Both the position numbers and the translations under genes were made by a program. The notes under the pieces are model-generated. The model was not told the DNA's origin. It did no database searches and saw only the letters and a list, made by a program, of their open reading frames with translations. Shown here piece after piece: positions 33,304 to 41,932 of a stretch of DNA of 51,606 nt (position 1 is the first letter of the stretch; each line of letters starts with the position of its first letter). Location of the stretch: the NCBI GenBank assembly GCA_947630175.1, contig CANRGJ010000014.1:1-51606 (forward strand), written 5' to 3'. The stretch is from an uncultured Ruminiclostridium sp. (lineage in GTDB: Bacteria; Bacillota; Clostridia; Oscillospirales; Ruminococcaceae).

Positions 33304-34512
33304 ATGGGAAAATGTCTTATAATCGGCTGCGGCGGCGTAGCGGGCGTAGCTATCCACAAATGCTGTCAGAATGACGAAGTGTTTGAGGGAATAATGATAG
33401 CCAGCCGCACCAAATCCAAATGCGACAAAATAAAGGCTGAAATAGAGTCGGCGGGCAAGAGCAGGACCGTTATCGAAACCGCACAGGTGAACGCCGATAA
33501 CGTGGACGAGCTTATAGCGCTGATAAACAGCTACAAGCCCGACGTTGTGCTGAACCTCGCCCTGCCTTATCAGGATCTTACCATAATGGACGCCTGCCTT
33601 GCCACAAAAACAAATTATGTTGATACCGCAAACTATGAGCCGCCCGATACCGCAAAATTCGAGTACAAATGGCAGTGGGCTTACCGTGAAAAATTCAAGG
33701 AGGCAGGTATAACCGCCCTTTTGGGCAGCGGCTTTGACCCCGGAGTTACGGGAGTATTCTGCGCTTACGCTATGAAACACTATTTTGACGAGATAAACTA
33801 TATAGACATTCTCGACTGCAACGGCGGCGACCACGGCTATCCCTTTGCCACCAACTTCAATCCTGAAATAAATATCCGTGAAGTAAGCGCAAACGGCAGC
33901 TACTGGGAAAACGGCGACTGGGTAGAAACCAAGCCTATGGAGATAAAGCGTGTTTACAACTTTGAGGGCGTGGGTGAAAAGGATATGTACCTGCTCCACC
34001 ATGAGGAGCTTGAGAGCCTTGCCCTGAACATCAAGGGAATAAAGCGCATACGCTTCTTCATGACCTTCGGACAAAGCTATTTAACACACCTGAAATGCCT
34101 TGAGAACGTGGGAATGACTTCGATAGAACCCATAGAATTTGAGGGCAAGCAGATAGTGCCTCTGCAATTTTTGAAAGCCGTTCTCCCTGACCCCGCCTCT
34201 CTCGGTCCCCGCACCAAGGGCAAAACCAACATCGGCTGCATAATGCAGGGCAAAAAGGACGGCAAGGACGTAAAATATTATGTCTACAACATCTGCGACC
34301 ATCAGGAATGTTACAATGAGGTGGGAAGTCAGGCTGTAAGCTACACCACAGGCGTTCCTGCCATGATAGGCGCAATGCTGCTGATGAATAAAACATGGAG
34401 TGGTGCAGGCGTTTTCAACATTGAGGAGTTTGACCCCGATCCGTTTATGGACGCGCTGAACAAGTGGGGACTCCCTTGGAAAGAAACCTTCGACCCCACG
34501 CTGGTAGACTGA
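33304..34512 (+). CDS. Carboxynorspermidine/carboxyspermidine dehydrogenase (saccharopine-dehydrogenase family)
   Basis: 402 residues. N-terminal Rossmann motif LIIGCGGVAGVAIHK and the family sequence LNLALPYQDLTIMDAC, SGFDPGVTGVFCAY and YTTGVPAMIGAML. It reduces the imine formed by putrescine (or diaminopropane) and aspartate-beta-semialdehyde to carboxyspermidine (or carboxynorspermidine). The adjacent nspC, 4 bp downstream, completes the route. Ribosome site GAAAGGA. Confidence 0.93.
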   Translation: MGKCLIIGCGGVAGVAIHKCCQNDEVFEGIMIASRTKSKCDKIKAEIESAGKSRTVIETAQVNADNVDELIALINSYKPDVVLNLALPYQDLTIMDACLATKTNYVDTANYEPPDTAKFEYKWQWAYREKFKEAGITALLGSGFDPGVTGVFCAYAMKHYFDEINYIDILDCNGGDHGYPFATNFNPEINIREVSANGSYWENGDWVETKPMEIKRVYNFEGVGEKDMYLLHHEELESLALNIKGIKRIRFFMTFGQSYLTHLKCLENVGMTSIEPIEFEGKQIVPLQFLKAVLPDPASLGPRTKGKTNIGCIMQGKKDGKDVKYYVYNICDHQECYNEVGSQAVSYTTGVPAMIGAMLLMNKTWSGAGVFNIEEFDPDPFMDALNKWGLPWKETFDPTLVD

Positions 34513-34516
34513 TTTT

Positions 34517-35653
34517 ATGAACGATTTTGAACAGCTTATGAGCGTAAAGACCCCCGCCTACATAATTGACGGGGAACAGCTCAGAAAAAATCTTGAAATC
34601 CTTCATCAGGTGGAAACCGCCAGCGGTGCACATATTCTCCTTGCACAGAAATGCTACTCCGTCTATCAGACCTACCCGCTGATAGGGAAGTACATCAGCG
34701 GCTGCACCGCCAGCGGACTTTACGAGGCGCGTCTGGGTCACGAGGAAATGGGAAAGGAAAACCACATCTTCTCCCCTGCCTATTCAGATGACGAGTTTGA
34801 CGAAATACTCGACATCTGCGACCACATCAGCTTTAACAGCGTTTCCCAGTGGGAAAAGTTCAGGCATAGGGTGCAAAACTCCGCCAAAAAGCCGAGCTGC
34901 GGAATAAGGGTAAACCCTGAACACTCCACCCAGTCCCACGGGATCTACGACCCGTGCGCTCCTTTTTCAAGGCTTGGAGCCACCCGCAGCAGCTTTACAA
35001 ACGGATTGCCCGACGGAATAGAGGGACTCCATTTTCACACCCTTTGCGAGCAGAATGCGGACGTTCTGGCTGAAACGGCGAAAGCCTTTGAGAAAAAGTT
35101 CGCCGATTTTCTCCCTAAAATAAATTGGCTGAATATGGGCGGCGGACATCACATAACCCGCTATGATTACGACATAGATTTGCTTGTAAAAACCGTAAAG
35201 CACTTCACTGAAACCTACGGCGTGACCATTTATCTTGAGCCCGGCGAAGCGGTAGCGCTTAACGCAGGCTGGCTTGCGGCGACTGTCCTTGACACCGTAC
35301 ACAACGGTATGGATATTGCTATACTTGACGCCTCCGCCGCCTGTCATATGCCCGACGTGCTGGAAATGCCCTACCGACCCAATATAGTAAGCGCAGGCGA
35401 ACCAAATGAAAATCCCTATACTTACCGTCTTGGCGGGAACACCTGTCTTGCTGGGGACATTATCGGAGATTACAGCTTTGATTACCCGCTGAAATCAGGC
35501 GACCGCCTTTTCTTTGAGGATATGGCGATATATTCTATTGTGAAAAACAACACCTTCAACGGAATGGCGCTGCCCAGCATATATATTTACGAAAACGGTG
35601 AAGTCGAGCTGCTCCGTCAGTTCGGCTACGAGGATTTTAAAAACAGACTATAA
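34517..35653 (+). CDS. nspC: Carboxynorspermidine/carboxyspermidine decarboxylase
   Basis: 378 residues, alanine-racemase-fold PLP enzyme. The cofactor Lys lies in ILLAQKCYSVYQTYPL; other marks are GLHFHTLCEQNAD, NMGGGHHITRYDYD and the C-terminal GNTCLAGDIIGDYSFDYPL with the catalytic Cys. Decarboxylates carboxyspermidine to spermidine. Last gene of the polyamine operon; a weak terminator hairpin follows at 35708-35730. Confidence 0.95.
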   Translation: MNDFEQLMSVKTPAYIIDGEQLRKNLEILHQVETASGAHILLAQKCYSVYQTYPLIGKYISGCTASGLYEARLGHEEMGKENHIFSPAYSDDEFDEILDICDHISFNSVSQWEKFRHRVQNSAKKPSCGIRVNPEHSTQSHGIYDPCAPFSRLGATRSSFTNGLPDGIEGLHFHTLCEQNADVLAETAKAFEKKFADFLPKINWLNMGGGHHITRYDYDIDLLVKTVKHFTETYGVTIYLEPGEAVALNAGWLAATVLDTVHNGMDIAILDASAACHMPDVLEMPYRPNIVSAGEPNENPYTYRLGGNTCLAGDIIGDYSFDYPLKSGDRLFFEDMAIYSIVKNNTFNGMALPSIYIYENGEVELLRQFGYEDFKNRL

Positions 35654-35673
35654 AAAAGCGATATTATTTTGCA

Positions 35674-35687
35674 GATTTTGATACAAA
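35674..35687 (+). repeat. Left copy of a 14-bp inverted repeat
   Basis: GATTTTGATACAAA; its exact reverse complement occurs at 36191-36204. The two enclose about 530 bp with one disabled gene. Confidence 0.55.
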
Positions 35688-35707
35688 GCCGAGGAATAAT
35701 TGAATAG

Positions 35708-35730
35708 TGCGCATTTGCAGTGCATTTTTT
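35708..35730 (+). terminator. Weak terminator after nspC
   Basis: TGCGC (35708-35712) and GTGCA (35720-35724), one G-T pair, 7-base loop, then six T. A TTGACT-16-TACGAT promoter (35765-35792) for the next gene follows. Confidence 0.4.
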
Positions 35731-35849
35731 GCTTGCGGTGTAAAAGTGTACCGGAGCGACAACAATTGACTTATTCTCATTTTTTAATACGATTTATGAA
35801 TGAGTGGTTATTTCCGCCCGGCAAATCGGGGTCTGAAAGGTAGATATTT

Positions 35850-36175
35850 ATGACTGATTTTAGCATCAATGAAATGTTAGACATACAAAAACAACTTCAG
35901 GATAAATATAAGGATAAATGGGAAAAATTTCTTATGAAACAGGTAAAAACAAACTGCTTTGGATGATAGGCGAAATTGGCGAAGTGATTGATGTTGTCAA
36001 AAAGAACGGAGACCTTGCGGCGTGCAAGGATGTTGAATTAAGAAAACACCTTGTTGAAGAAATGGCCGATGTTCTGATGTATTACAATGATGTTATGCTA
36101 TGTTATGATATATCTGCCGACGAATTAAAGCAGGCATATACTGAAAAGTTTGAAAAAAATATGACGCGTTGGTAA
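35850..36175 (+). pseudogene. MazG-like nucleotide pyrophosphohydrolase, frameshifted
   Basis: The frame opened at 35850 (GAAAGG upstream) reads MTDFSINEMLDIQKQLQDKY and on to KDKWEK, then fails; the frame 35918-36175 continues with ISYETGKNKLLWMIGEIGEV, EEMADVLMYYNDVML and the tail EKFEKNMTRW, typical of small MazG-like proteins of about 108 residues (E-x2-E, E-x2-D metal sites). The break is in the A-run of GGGAAAAATTT near 35923-35930: one extra A would restore one frame. A homopolymer sequencing error, phase-variable slippage and true decay are all possible. Confidence 0.7.
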
Positions 36176-36405
36176 ATTCATATTTTTCTGTTTGTATCAA
36201 AATCGCAAAAGAACATAGATATAAAAACACCGAGATTGATACGATTTAATTTTTCCTCCGCCGATTTCGCCGCTTGAGGGGTAAGTTGGCGTTTGAGTGG
36301 TAAGTTGTGAAAGTCGTGGAGTCCCGGCTGTTTTTATCGGTAAAAATATTCATACATCGTCGGTATAATAAACGGTGAGAAATAGGGATTGTGTAGGTAA
36401 GCAAA
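36176..36405. other. AT-rich intergenic stretch
   Basis: 230 bp without a credible gene. It contains the right copy of the 14-bp inverted repeat (36191-36204) and a TATAAT (36365-36370 region) before the HIT gene, without a clear -35 box. Confidence 0.5.
36191..36204 (-). repeat. Right copy of the 14-bp inverted repeat
   Basis: TTTGTATCAAAATC, exact reverse complement of 35674-35687. One base either side does not extend the match. Confidence 0.55.
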
Positions 36406-36867
36406 ATGGAGAATTGTGATTGGTGCAATCTTTCTGAAGAAGATAAACGGTTTCAGGTGTACGAGAGTACATTTTGGTCTGTTTTTCTTTCGGATGAACA
36501 GGATTATATCGGGCGATGTATCTTGGTTTTGAAGCGTCACTGCGGTTCAATGACAGAGCTAACAGATGATGAATGGGAAGATCTTCGCAATCTGATTTGT
36601 AAAGTAGAGACCTGTTTGAAGACGGTTTTAGGAGCAACTTTATGTAATTGGAGTTGCCTGATGAATAGTTTTTATAAAGAATCAGAACCTAATCCTCATC
36701 TTCATATTCATGTTAGGCCAAGATATGATAAACCCGTGATGGTTAATGGAAGCACTTATATTGATAGCGAGTTCGGCCATCATTATGCAGTGAATAAAAG
36801 CGGATCAATATCTGTCAAAGATAAAGAAGAAATGTTTACTCGGCTAAAGGAATGGCTGAATCGCTAA
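36406..36867 (+). CDS. HIT-family nucleotide hydrolase/transferase
   Basis: 153 residues. The histidine triad is PHLHIHVRPR (H-x-H-x-H). N-terminal CDWC is a partial zinc site often present in HIT proteins. Probably hydrolyses dinucleoside polyphosphates or adenylated compounds; substrate unknown. Codon use is more AT-rich than in surrounding genes, as for the MazG-like gene upstream, suggesting the two share a foreign origin. Ribosome site GTAGG, weak. Confidence 0.88.
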   Translation: MENCDWCNLSEEDKRFQVYESTFWSVFLSDEQDYIGRCILVLKRHCGSMTELTDDEWEDLRNLICKVETCLKTVLGATLCNWSCLMNSFYKESEPNPHLHIHVRPRYDKPVMVNGSTYIDSEFGHHYAVNKSGSISVKDKEEMFTRLKEWLNR

Positions 36868-36893
36868 GTTTTTGTTTAAAGAGGTAACCACCC

Positions 36894-36992
36894 ATGAAGC
36901 AAATTACGAATAGAGAATACGAAGAGTGGCAGAAATATCAAAGACAGCGTCTTTATAGAACAGCCGTCCCACAAGGGCGGCTTGTTCACTGA
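36894..36992 (+). CDS. Possible 32-residue peptide
   Basis: GAGGTAA lies 9 nt before the ATG; the peptide reads MKQITNREYEEWQKYQRQRL and ends GRLVH. Charged and helical. The last codons overlap a bulged hairpin (GCCGTCCC/GGGCGGC, 36963-36981) just before the response-regulator gene, so it might be a leader peptide, or chance. Confidence 0.3.
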   Translation: MKQITNREYEEWQKYQRQRLYRTAVPQGRLVH

Positions 36993-37008
36993 AAAGAAAG
37001 GAACGAAT

Positions 37009-37680
37009 ATGTACAAGCTGATGATAGTTGAGGACGACAAGGGAATTGCCGAAGCGCTTGCCGACCTTGCAAGAAACTGGGAATTTAATGTTCACACAGT
37101 GGAAAACTTCCGTAATGTGATGAGCGAATACTCCGACTTTCAGCCCCACCTTATCCTTCTTGACATATCTCTTCCTTTCTTTGACGGCTATCACTGGTGC
37201 AGTGAGATACGAAAAATATCAAGCGTTCCCATAATATTCATCTCCTCCGCCTCTGACAATATGAATATGATAATGGCAATGAATATGGGGGCGGACGATT
37301 TCATAGCAAAGCCCTTTGACCAAAACGTGCTTATTGCAAAGATCCACGCTCTCCTCCGCCGCACATACGATTTTGCGGACAGCGTTCCGATACTTGAACA
37401 CAAAGGCGCATTTCTGAATACAGGAAACGGCACGCTTATGTATATGGATAAGCCTATCCCTCTTTCCAAAAACGAATACAGAATACTTCTCTGTTTAATG
37501 GAAAGCAAAGGCAAGGTGGTGAGCAGGGAAAAACTTATGGAACGCCTTTGGAAAACCGATATTTTCATTGATGAGAACACCTTGACTGTAAACGTGAATC
37601 GCCTGCGGAAAAAGTTGGACGCAGCGGGGCTTGCCGATTTTATCACCACAAAATTCGGCGTGGGTTACATCGTTGAATAA
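37009..37680 (+). CDS. OmpR/BceR-type response regulator
   Basis: 223 residues. Receiver domain with acidic pocket EDD (8-10), phospho-acceptor Asp52 in LLDISLP, Lys near residue 102 (FIAKPF), then an OmpR-type winged helix (LSKNEYRILLCLMESKGKVVSREKLM, NVNRLRKKLD). Cognate of the sensor kinase 12 bp downstream. Start at 37009 has AAAGGAA 7 nt upstream. Its likely target is the operator at 38686-38721 in front of the ABC transporter. Confidence 0.94.
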   Translation: MYKLMIVEDDKGIAEALADLARNWEFNVHTVENFRNVMSEYSDFQPHLILLDISLPFFDGYHWCSEIRKISSVPIIFISSASDNMNMIMAMNMGADDFIAKPFDQNVLIAKIHALLRRTYDFADSVPILEHKGAFLNTGNGTLMYMDKPIPLSKNEYRILLCLMESKGKVVSREKLMERLWKTDIFIDENTLTVNVNRLRKKLDAAGLADFITTKFGVGYIVE

Positions 37681-37692
37681 AAAGGAGCAGAT

Positions 37693-38682
37693 ATGAAACT
37701 GTTTTTTGCTTACCTCAGACAGCGAGCCGCTGTTATAATCGCTTTTCTGCTGTTTTTTGCAATATTTGCCGTTTCCTTTATTCTCTATCATCTTCCTTTG
37801 CAGGCGGTGCTGTACCCGGCTCTTTTGTGTGCAGTCCTGGGAATTGTCTTTATGATTTTTGATTATCTCAAAGTATGGAAAAATCATAAGATCCTCACCT
37901 CCGCTGCAAATTTTACAGAGGAAATGATAGCCTCACTTCCACCGCACATTACGATCAATGAGAAAGATTATCAGGATATTATAATAAAGCTGGTGGAGGA
38001 AATTGCTCAGCTTCAAAACAGCTTTCTTGTCCGTTATCGTGATACGGTGGATTATTACACATTTTGGGTCCATCAGATAAAAACTCCTATCGCGTCTATG
38101 CGTCTTACACTGGAAAACGAGGATTCTCCCCTTTCCCGCAAGCTCAATCAACAGCTTTTCAGGATAGAGCAGTATGTGGAAATGGTTTTGGCATATCTCC
38201 GCCTTGACTCCTCCTCAACAGACTACGTTTTCAAGGAACACGATATAGACGCCGTCGTAAAGCAGGCGGTGAAAAAATTCGCCTCCGAATTTATAAACGA
38301 AAAGATAACTCTTGAATACGCCACGCTACAAGGAAAAGTCATAACCGACGACAAATGGCTCTCCTTTGTAATCGAGCAGATCTTGTCCAACTCTTTAAAA
38401 TATACCAAAGAGGGAAAGATAAGAATTTATATGAAAGAACCTCTGCTCCTTTGTATTGAGGACACAGGCATAGGCATAGCGCCACAGGATCTGCCCAGAA
38501 TATTTGAAAAGGGATATACGGGACTTAACGGCAGGACCGACAAAAAAGCCAGCGGTATTGGACTGTACCTCTGTAAAAGGATTTGCGACAATCTGGGTGT
38601 AAAAATAACGGCATATTCTCAGCTTGACAAGGGAACGGCTATTTGTCTTGACCTTCGCCAGTATGAATTGAAAAAGGATTGA
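37693..38682 (+). CDS. BceS-type intramembrane-sensing histidine kinase
   Basis: 329 residues. Two closely spaced N-terminal membrane helices (about 12-34 and 36-58) with almost no external loop, as in kinases that cannot sense peptides themselves and rely on their transporter. Phospho-accepting His127 in FWVHQIKTPIASM, then ATPase N box EQILSNSLKYT, DTGIGI and ASGIGLYLCKR. Works with the response regulator upstream and the transporter genes downstream. Confidence 0.94.
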   Translation: MKLFFAYLRQRAAVIIAFLLFFAIFAVSFILYHLPLQAVLYPALLCAVLGIVFMIFDYLKVWKNHKILTSAANFTEEMIASLPPHITINEKDYQDIIIKLVEEIAQLQNSFLVRYRDTVDYYTFWVHQIKTPIASMRLTLENEDSPLSRKLNQQLFRIEQYVEMVLAYLRLDSSSTDYVFKEHDIDAVVKQAVKKFASEFINEKITLEYATLQGKVITDDKWLSFVIEQILSNSLKYTKEGKIRIYMKEPLLLCIEDTGIGIAPQDLPRIFEKGYTGLNGRTDKKASGIGLYLCKRICDNLGVKITAYSQLDKGTAICLDLRQYELKKD

Positions 38683-38685
38683 TTT

Positions 38686-38721
38686 CTTACAAAAATGTAA
38701 GATTTTATCGGGAAATGTAAG
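38686..38721. promoter_or_regulatory. BceR-type operator and activator-dependent promoter
   Basis: CTTACA-AAAA-TGTAAG (38686-38701) fits the TnACA-N4-TGTAA consensus described for BceR-like regulators exactly. A second half-site TGTAAG lies at 38716-38721, 20 bp further. Downstream is an extended -10 (TGT TAAAAT, 38751-38759) without a good -35 box, as expected for an activated promoter. Confidence 0.85.
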
Positions 38722-38787
38722 CCTTTTCTATGGTGAGCGTTTCCCGTTTCTGTTAAAATAAAGACAGAAAATTTTCGGAGGAAAAAT

Positions 38788-39552
38788 ATGAGCATATTGG
38801 AAGTAAACGCGCTGCGGAAAATATATTCATCACGCCTTGGCAGCAATAAAACGGTTGCGCTCAAAAACGTGGATTTTACAGTTGAAAGCGGAGAATATAC
38901 GGCTATAATGGGAGAATCAGGCTCAGGCAAAACTACTCTGCTGAACATTCTTGCGGCGCTTGACAAGCCGACAGGCGGCAGCGTTTTCCTTGACGGAATG
39001 GATCTGTCAAAGATAAAGGATTCAGCGGCTGCGGCTTTCCGCAGGGATAATCTCGGCTTTGTCTTTCAGGAGTTTAACCTGCTTGACACCTTTACCATAG
39101 AAGATAACATTTATCTTCCCCTTGTCCTTGCAGGAACAAGCTACAAGCAAATGCACGAATGCCTTGTTCCAATCGCTGAAAAGCTGGGAATAACAGAGCT
39201 CCTGAAAAAATATCCTTACGAGGTATCAGGCGGTCAGAAACAGCGTGCGGCGGTAGCAAGAGCCATAATCACCGACCCTAAGCTGATACTTGCCGACGAG
39301 CCCACAGGCGCCCTTGATTCAAAAGCCACCGATGAGTTGTTAAGACTGTTCAGAGAGATAAACAAAGCGGGGCGTACTATCCTTATGGTGACCCATTCGG
39401 TAAAAGCCGCAAGCTCCGCCGACCGTGTTCTTTTCATAAAGGACGGGGAAGTCTATCACCAGCTTTACAGAGGGGAACAAAGTGACGAGCAGCTTTATCA
39501 GAAAATATCCGAAACCCTCACAATGCTTGCGACAGGCGGTGAAAACAAATGA
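38788..39552 (+). CDS. BceA-type ABC transporter ATPase
   Basis: 254 residues. Walker A GESGSGKTT (42-50), Q-loop FQEFNLLDT, signature VSGGQKQR, Walker B LILADEPTGALDS, switch His in VTHSVK. MacB/LolD-like subgroup used with FtsX-type permeases. Overlaps the permease gene by 4 nt (ATGA). Expected to drive removal of a peptide antibiotic from its lipid target and to signal flux to the kinase. Confidence 0.95.
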   Translation: MSILEVNALRKIYSSRLGSNKTVALKNVDFTVESGEYTAIMGESGSGKTTLLNILAALDKPTGGSVFLDGMDLSKIKDSAAAAFRRDNLGFVFQEFNLLDTFTIEDNIYLPLVLAGTSYKQMHECLVPIAEKLGITELLKKYPYEVSGGQKQRAAVARAIITDPKLILADEPTGALDSKATDELLRLFREINKAGRTILMVTHSVKAASSADRVLFIKDGEVYHQLYRGEQSDEQLYQKISETLTMLATGGENK

Positions 39553-41606
39553 AAGCGGGATTTTATCCAAGACTTGCCCTCGACGGCATACGAAAAAACA
39601 AAAGAATGTATATCCCCTACCTCCTCACCTGTATTGGAATGATAATGATGTTTTATATCCTTGTATTTCTGCTTCATTCCAACGCCGTTTCTTATCTTGA
39701 GGACGATGAAATCATCAAAAGCGTTCTTGGTCTGGGGAGCTGGGTGGTGGCGATATTTGCCTGCTTTTTCCTGTTTTACACAAATTCCTTTATAATCCGC
39801 CGCAGGAAAAAAGAATTCGGCTTATACAACATTCTGGGAATGGACAAGCGCAACATAGGAAAAATTCTTTTTTGGGAAACGCTGATGACCTCCGCTTTTT
39901 CTCTTATTATCGGGATTTTTGCGGGAATAATCCTTTCCAAAGCGGCTGAACTTGGACTTGTGAACATAGTTCACGGCGGTATAACCTACGACCTTTACGT
40001 TTCTCCCGACTCAATATTTGCAACACTGACGATATTCGGAATACTGTTTTTTCTCATATTGCTCAACGGCTTGCGGCAGATAAAATTTTCTGGAGCAGTA
40101 TCTCTTCTTCGCAGCGACAGGACAGGTGAAAAGCCTCCAAAGGGAAATATCCTGCTTGGCATAGCTGGAGTAGTTATCCTCGCCGCCGCATATTACATCG
40201 CAATGTCTATAACACAGCCCATAGCCGCACTAATGATGTTCTTTGCGGCTGTTGTGATGGTGATAATTGCCACCTACCTTATAATGATATCAGGCTCGGT
40301 ATTGTTCTGCCGTATACTTCAGAAAAACAAAAAATACTATTATAAACCCAATCATTTCGTATCCGTTTCCTCAATGGTCTACCGTATGAAACGAAACGGT
40401 GCAGGGCTCGCCTCTATCTGCATACTTGCCACAATGGTGCTTGTTATGATATCCTCCACCACGGGACTTTATTTCGGCTTGGAGGATATGCTGTTCACCC
40501 GTTACCCCAGAGAAATGAATTTATATTTCACCTTCCCAACTGATAAAAGCTATAATGGATCAGAGCTTTCAGGAATAATTAACGTAGTTGACAGCACGTT
40601 AGAAAAGTACAGTGCCGACAAAAGGGAAGTGATAGACTGCAAATACATTCTTGTTTCTGGACTTCTGGAAAACGGTATAGTTGAAACAGACGTTACGCAG
40701 ATAGACGAATCACAGCTTGACGTCCTTACAAATCTGTATAATTTCTTTTTCGTATCTCTTGACGACTACAACAGAACGTCAGGAACAAATGAAACGCTGA
40801 ACGACGGGGAAACCATCTTGTTTATTAATCAAGGATCCTATGACGGCGATGAAATTTCCTTCAACAACGGAAATTCTTTCAGAATAACAAAGCGCCTTGA
40901 CAGCTTTATTGAAAATTACGATTCCGCCATATCTCCCGTTCCCAGCATATTCCTGATAGTCCCCGACACGGAAAAAGCCGTCAGCGGTCTGGACCAACTT
41001 GCTGATTTCACGGGCAATTCAATGTTGAGCAGACGCTGGAACTATTCCTTTGATACAGGGCTTGATGACAAAGCGCAGATCGAGCTTTATCACAGCCTTC
41101 ATGACGATGTTCTGGAATACCTTAACGAATGTAAGATCAATGAGATGGGATATTCATTCGGTTGTGACGGAAGAAAGGCAGGCGAGGCAGGCTTTTACAG
41201 TATGTACGGCGGACTTTTCTACCTCGGCATAATGCTCAGCATTGTGTTTATTTTCGCCACTATCCTGATAATTTACTATAAACAAATATCCGAGGGCTAC
41301 GAGGATCGCTCCCGCTTTGAGATTATGCAGAAGGTGGGAATGACCGAGCGTGAAATAAAAAAGAGCATAAATTCCCAGCTCCTGACGGTATTTTTCCTGC
41401 CTTTGGCGCTTGCCGCCCTGCATTTGGTATTTGCTTTCCCGATGATATACAGACTGCTTTATTTATTCCAGCTTTCCAACGTAGGGCTTTTTGCCTTTAC
41501 GTCTTTGATAAGCTATTGCATTTTTGCCTTGTTTTACACTTTGGTGTACCGAATAACCTCCAACGCTTACTTCCATATTGTCAGCGGCTCCGCCGAGCAG
41601 GACTGA
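39549..41606 (+). CDS. BceB-type ABC permease with large extracellular domain
   Basis: 685 residues, the usual length. Ten membrane segments in the BceB order, FtsX-like regions near residues 60-200 and 560-670, and a large extracytoplasmic domain (about 310-540) between helices 7 and 8 that binds peptide in this family. Characteristic FGLYNILGMDKRNIGKIL and FEIMQKVGMTEREIKKSI elbow sequences. The resistance substrate (bacitracin, lantibiotic or other) cannot be deduced. Confidence 0.94.
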   Translation: MKAGFYPRLALDGIRKNKRMYIPYLLTCIGMIMMFYILVFLLHSNAVSYLEDDEIIKSVLGLGSWVVAIFACFFLFYTNSFIIRRRKKEFGLYNILGMDKRNIGKILFWETLMTSAFSLIIGIFAGIILSKAAELGLVNIVHGGITYDLYVSPDSIFATLTIFGILFFLILLNGLRQIKFSGAVSLLRSDRTGEKPPKGNILLGIAGVVILAAAYYIAMSITQPIAALMMFFAAVVMVIIATYLIMISGSVLFCRILQKNKKYYYKPNHFVSVSSMVYRMKRNGAGLASICILATMVLVMISSTTGLYFGLEDMLFTRYPREMNLYFTFPTDKSYNGSELSGIINVVDSTLEKYSADKREVIDCKYILVSGLLENGIVETDVTQIDESQLDVLTNLYNFFFVSLDDYNRTSGTNETLNDGETILFINQGSYDGDEISFNNGNSFRITKRLDSFIENYDSAISPVPSIFLIVPDTEKAVSGLDQLADFTGNSMLSRRWNYSFDTGLDDKAQIELYHSLHDDVLEYLNECKINEMGYSFGCDGRKAGEAGFYSMYGGLFYLGIMLSIVFIFATILIIYYKQISEGYEDRSRFEIMQKVGMTEREIKKSINSQLLTVFFLPLALAALHLVFAFPMIYRLLYLFQLSNVGLFAFTSLISYCIFALFYTLVYRITSNAYFHIVSGSAEQD

Positions 41607-41644
41607 CTGCGTGTTCATCCGAATATGATTTGATTTTATTTACA

Positions 41645-41673
41645 GCGCCTTTGAAGAAAAGGCGCACTTTTTT
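41645..41673 (+). terminator. Terminator of the Bce-type operon
   Basis: GCGCCTTT (41645-41652) and AAAGGCGC (41658-41665) followed by ACTTTTTT. Confidence 0.85.
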
Positions 41674-41677
41674 ATGA

Positions 41678-41720
41678 AAAATTCCTCCCAAGGCGTTTAT
41701 ACCGCCGAGGGAGGAATTTT
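41678..41720 (-). terminator. Terminator of the minus-strand small-protein cluster
   Basis: AAAATTCCTCCC (41678-41689) pairs with GGGAGGAATTTT (41709-41720); inside it GGCG pairs with CGCC. The U-run fits minus-strand transcription. Confidence 0.8.
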
Positions 41721-41728
41721 ATCACAAA

Positions 41729-41860
41729 TTAGTTTTCGCTGTTTTGCTTTTTCTTGTTCTGCTGGCTCTGGTTGTTCTGCTTATTCTGCTGGTTCTGATT
41801 GCTCTGCTGATTTTGCTGACTTTGGTTGTTCTGCTTGTTTTGCTGATTTTTGTTGCTCAT
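41729..41860 (-). CDS. 43-residue Asn/Gln-rich protein with an exact internal repeat
   Basis: Reads MSNKNQQNKQNNQ and continues almost only with Asn, Gln, Ser and Lys to the end (SEN). Residues 5-17 and 23-35 are the same 13-mer, NQQNKQNNQSQQN, but their codons differ by several synonymous changes, so the protein sequence and not the DNA is kept. Ribosome site GGAGG 8 nt before the ATG. The opposite-strand Cys/Ser-rich frame is its shadow. Low-complexity, prion-like composition; no known family. Last gene of the small-protein cluster, 72 bp after the previous stop. Confidence 0.75.
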   Translation of the reverse strand: MSNKNQQNKQNNQSQQNQQSNQNQQNKQNNQSQQNKKKQNSEN

Positions 41861-41932
41861 GATGAACCTCCGAAGAAGAAAATATGAATAGCGTTTATCT
41901 ATTCGATAATATTTTTCCCGAAAATCCCAAAG

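Noticed and set aside
41674-41862. Plus-strand Cys/Ser-rich frame
   Set aside because: Antisense of the Asn/Gln-rich gene, which has a strong ribosome site on the minus strand.
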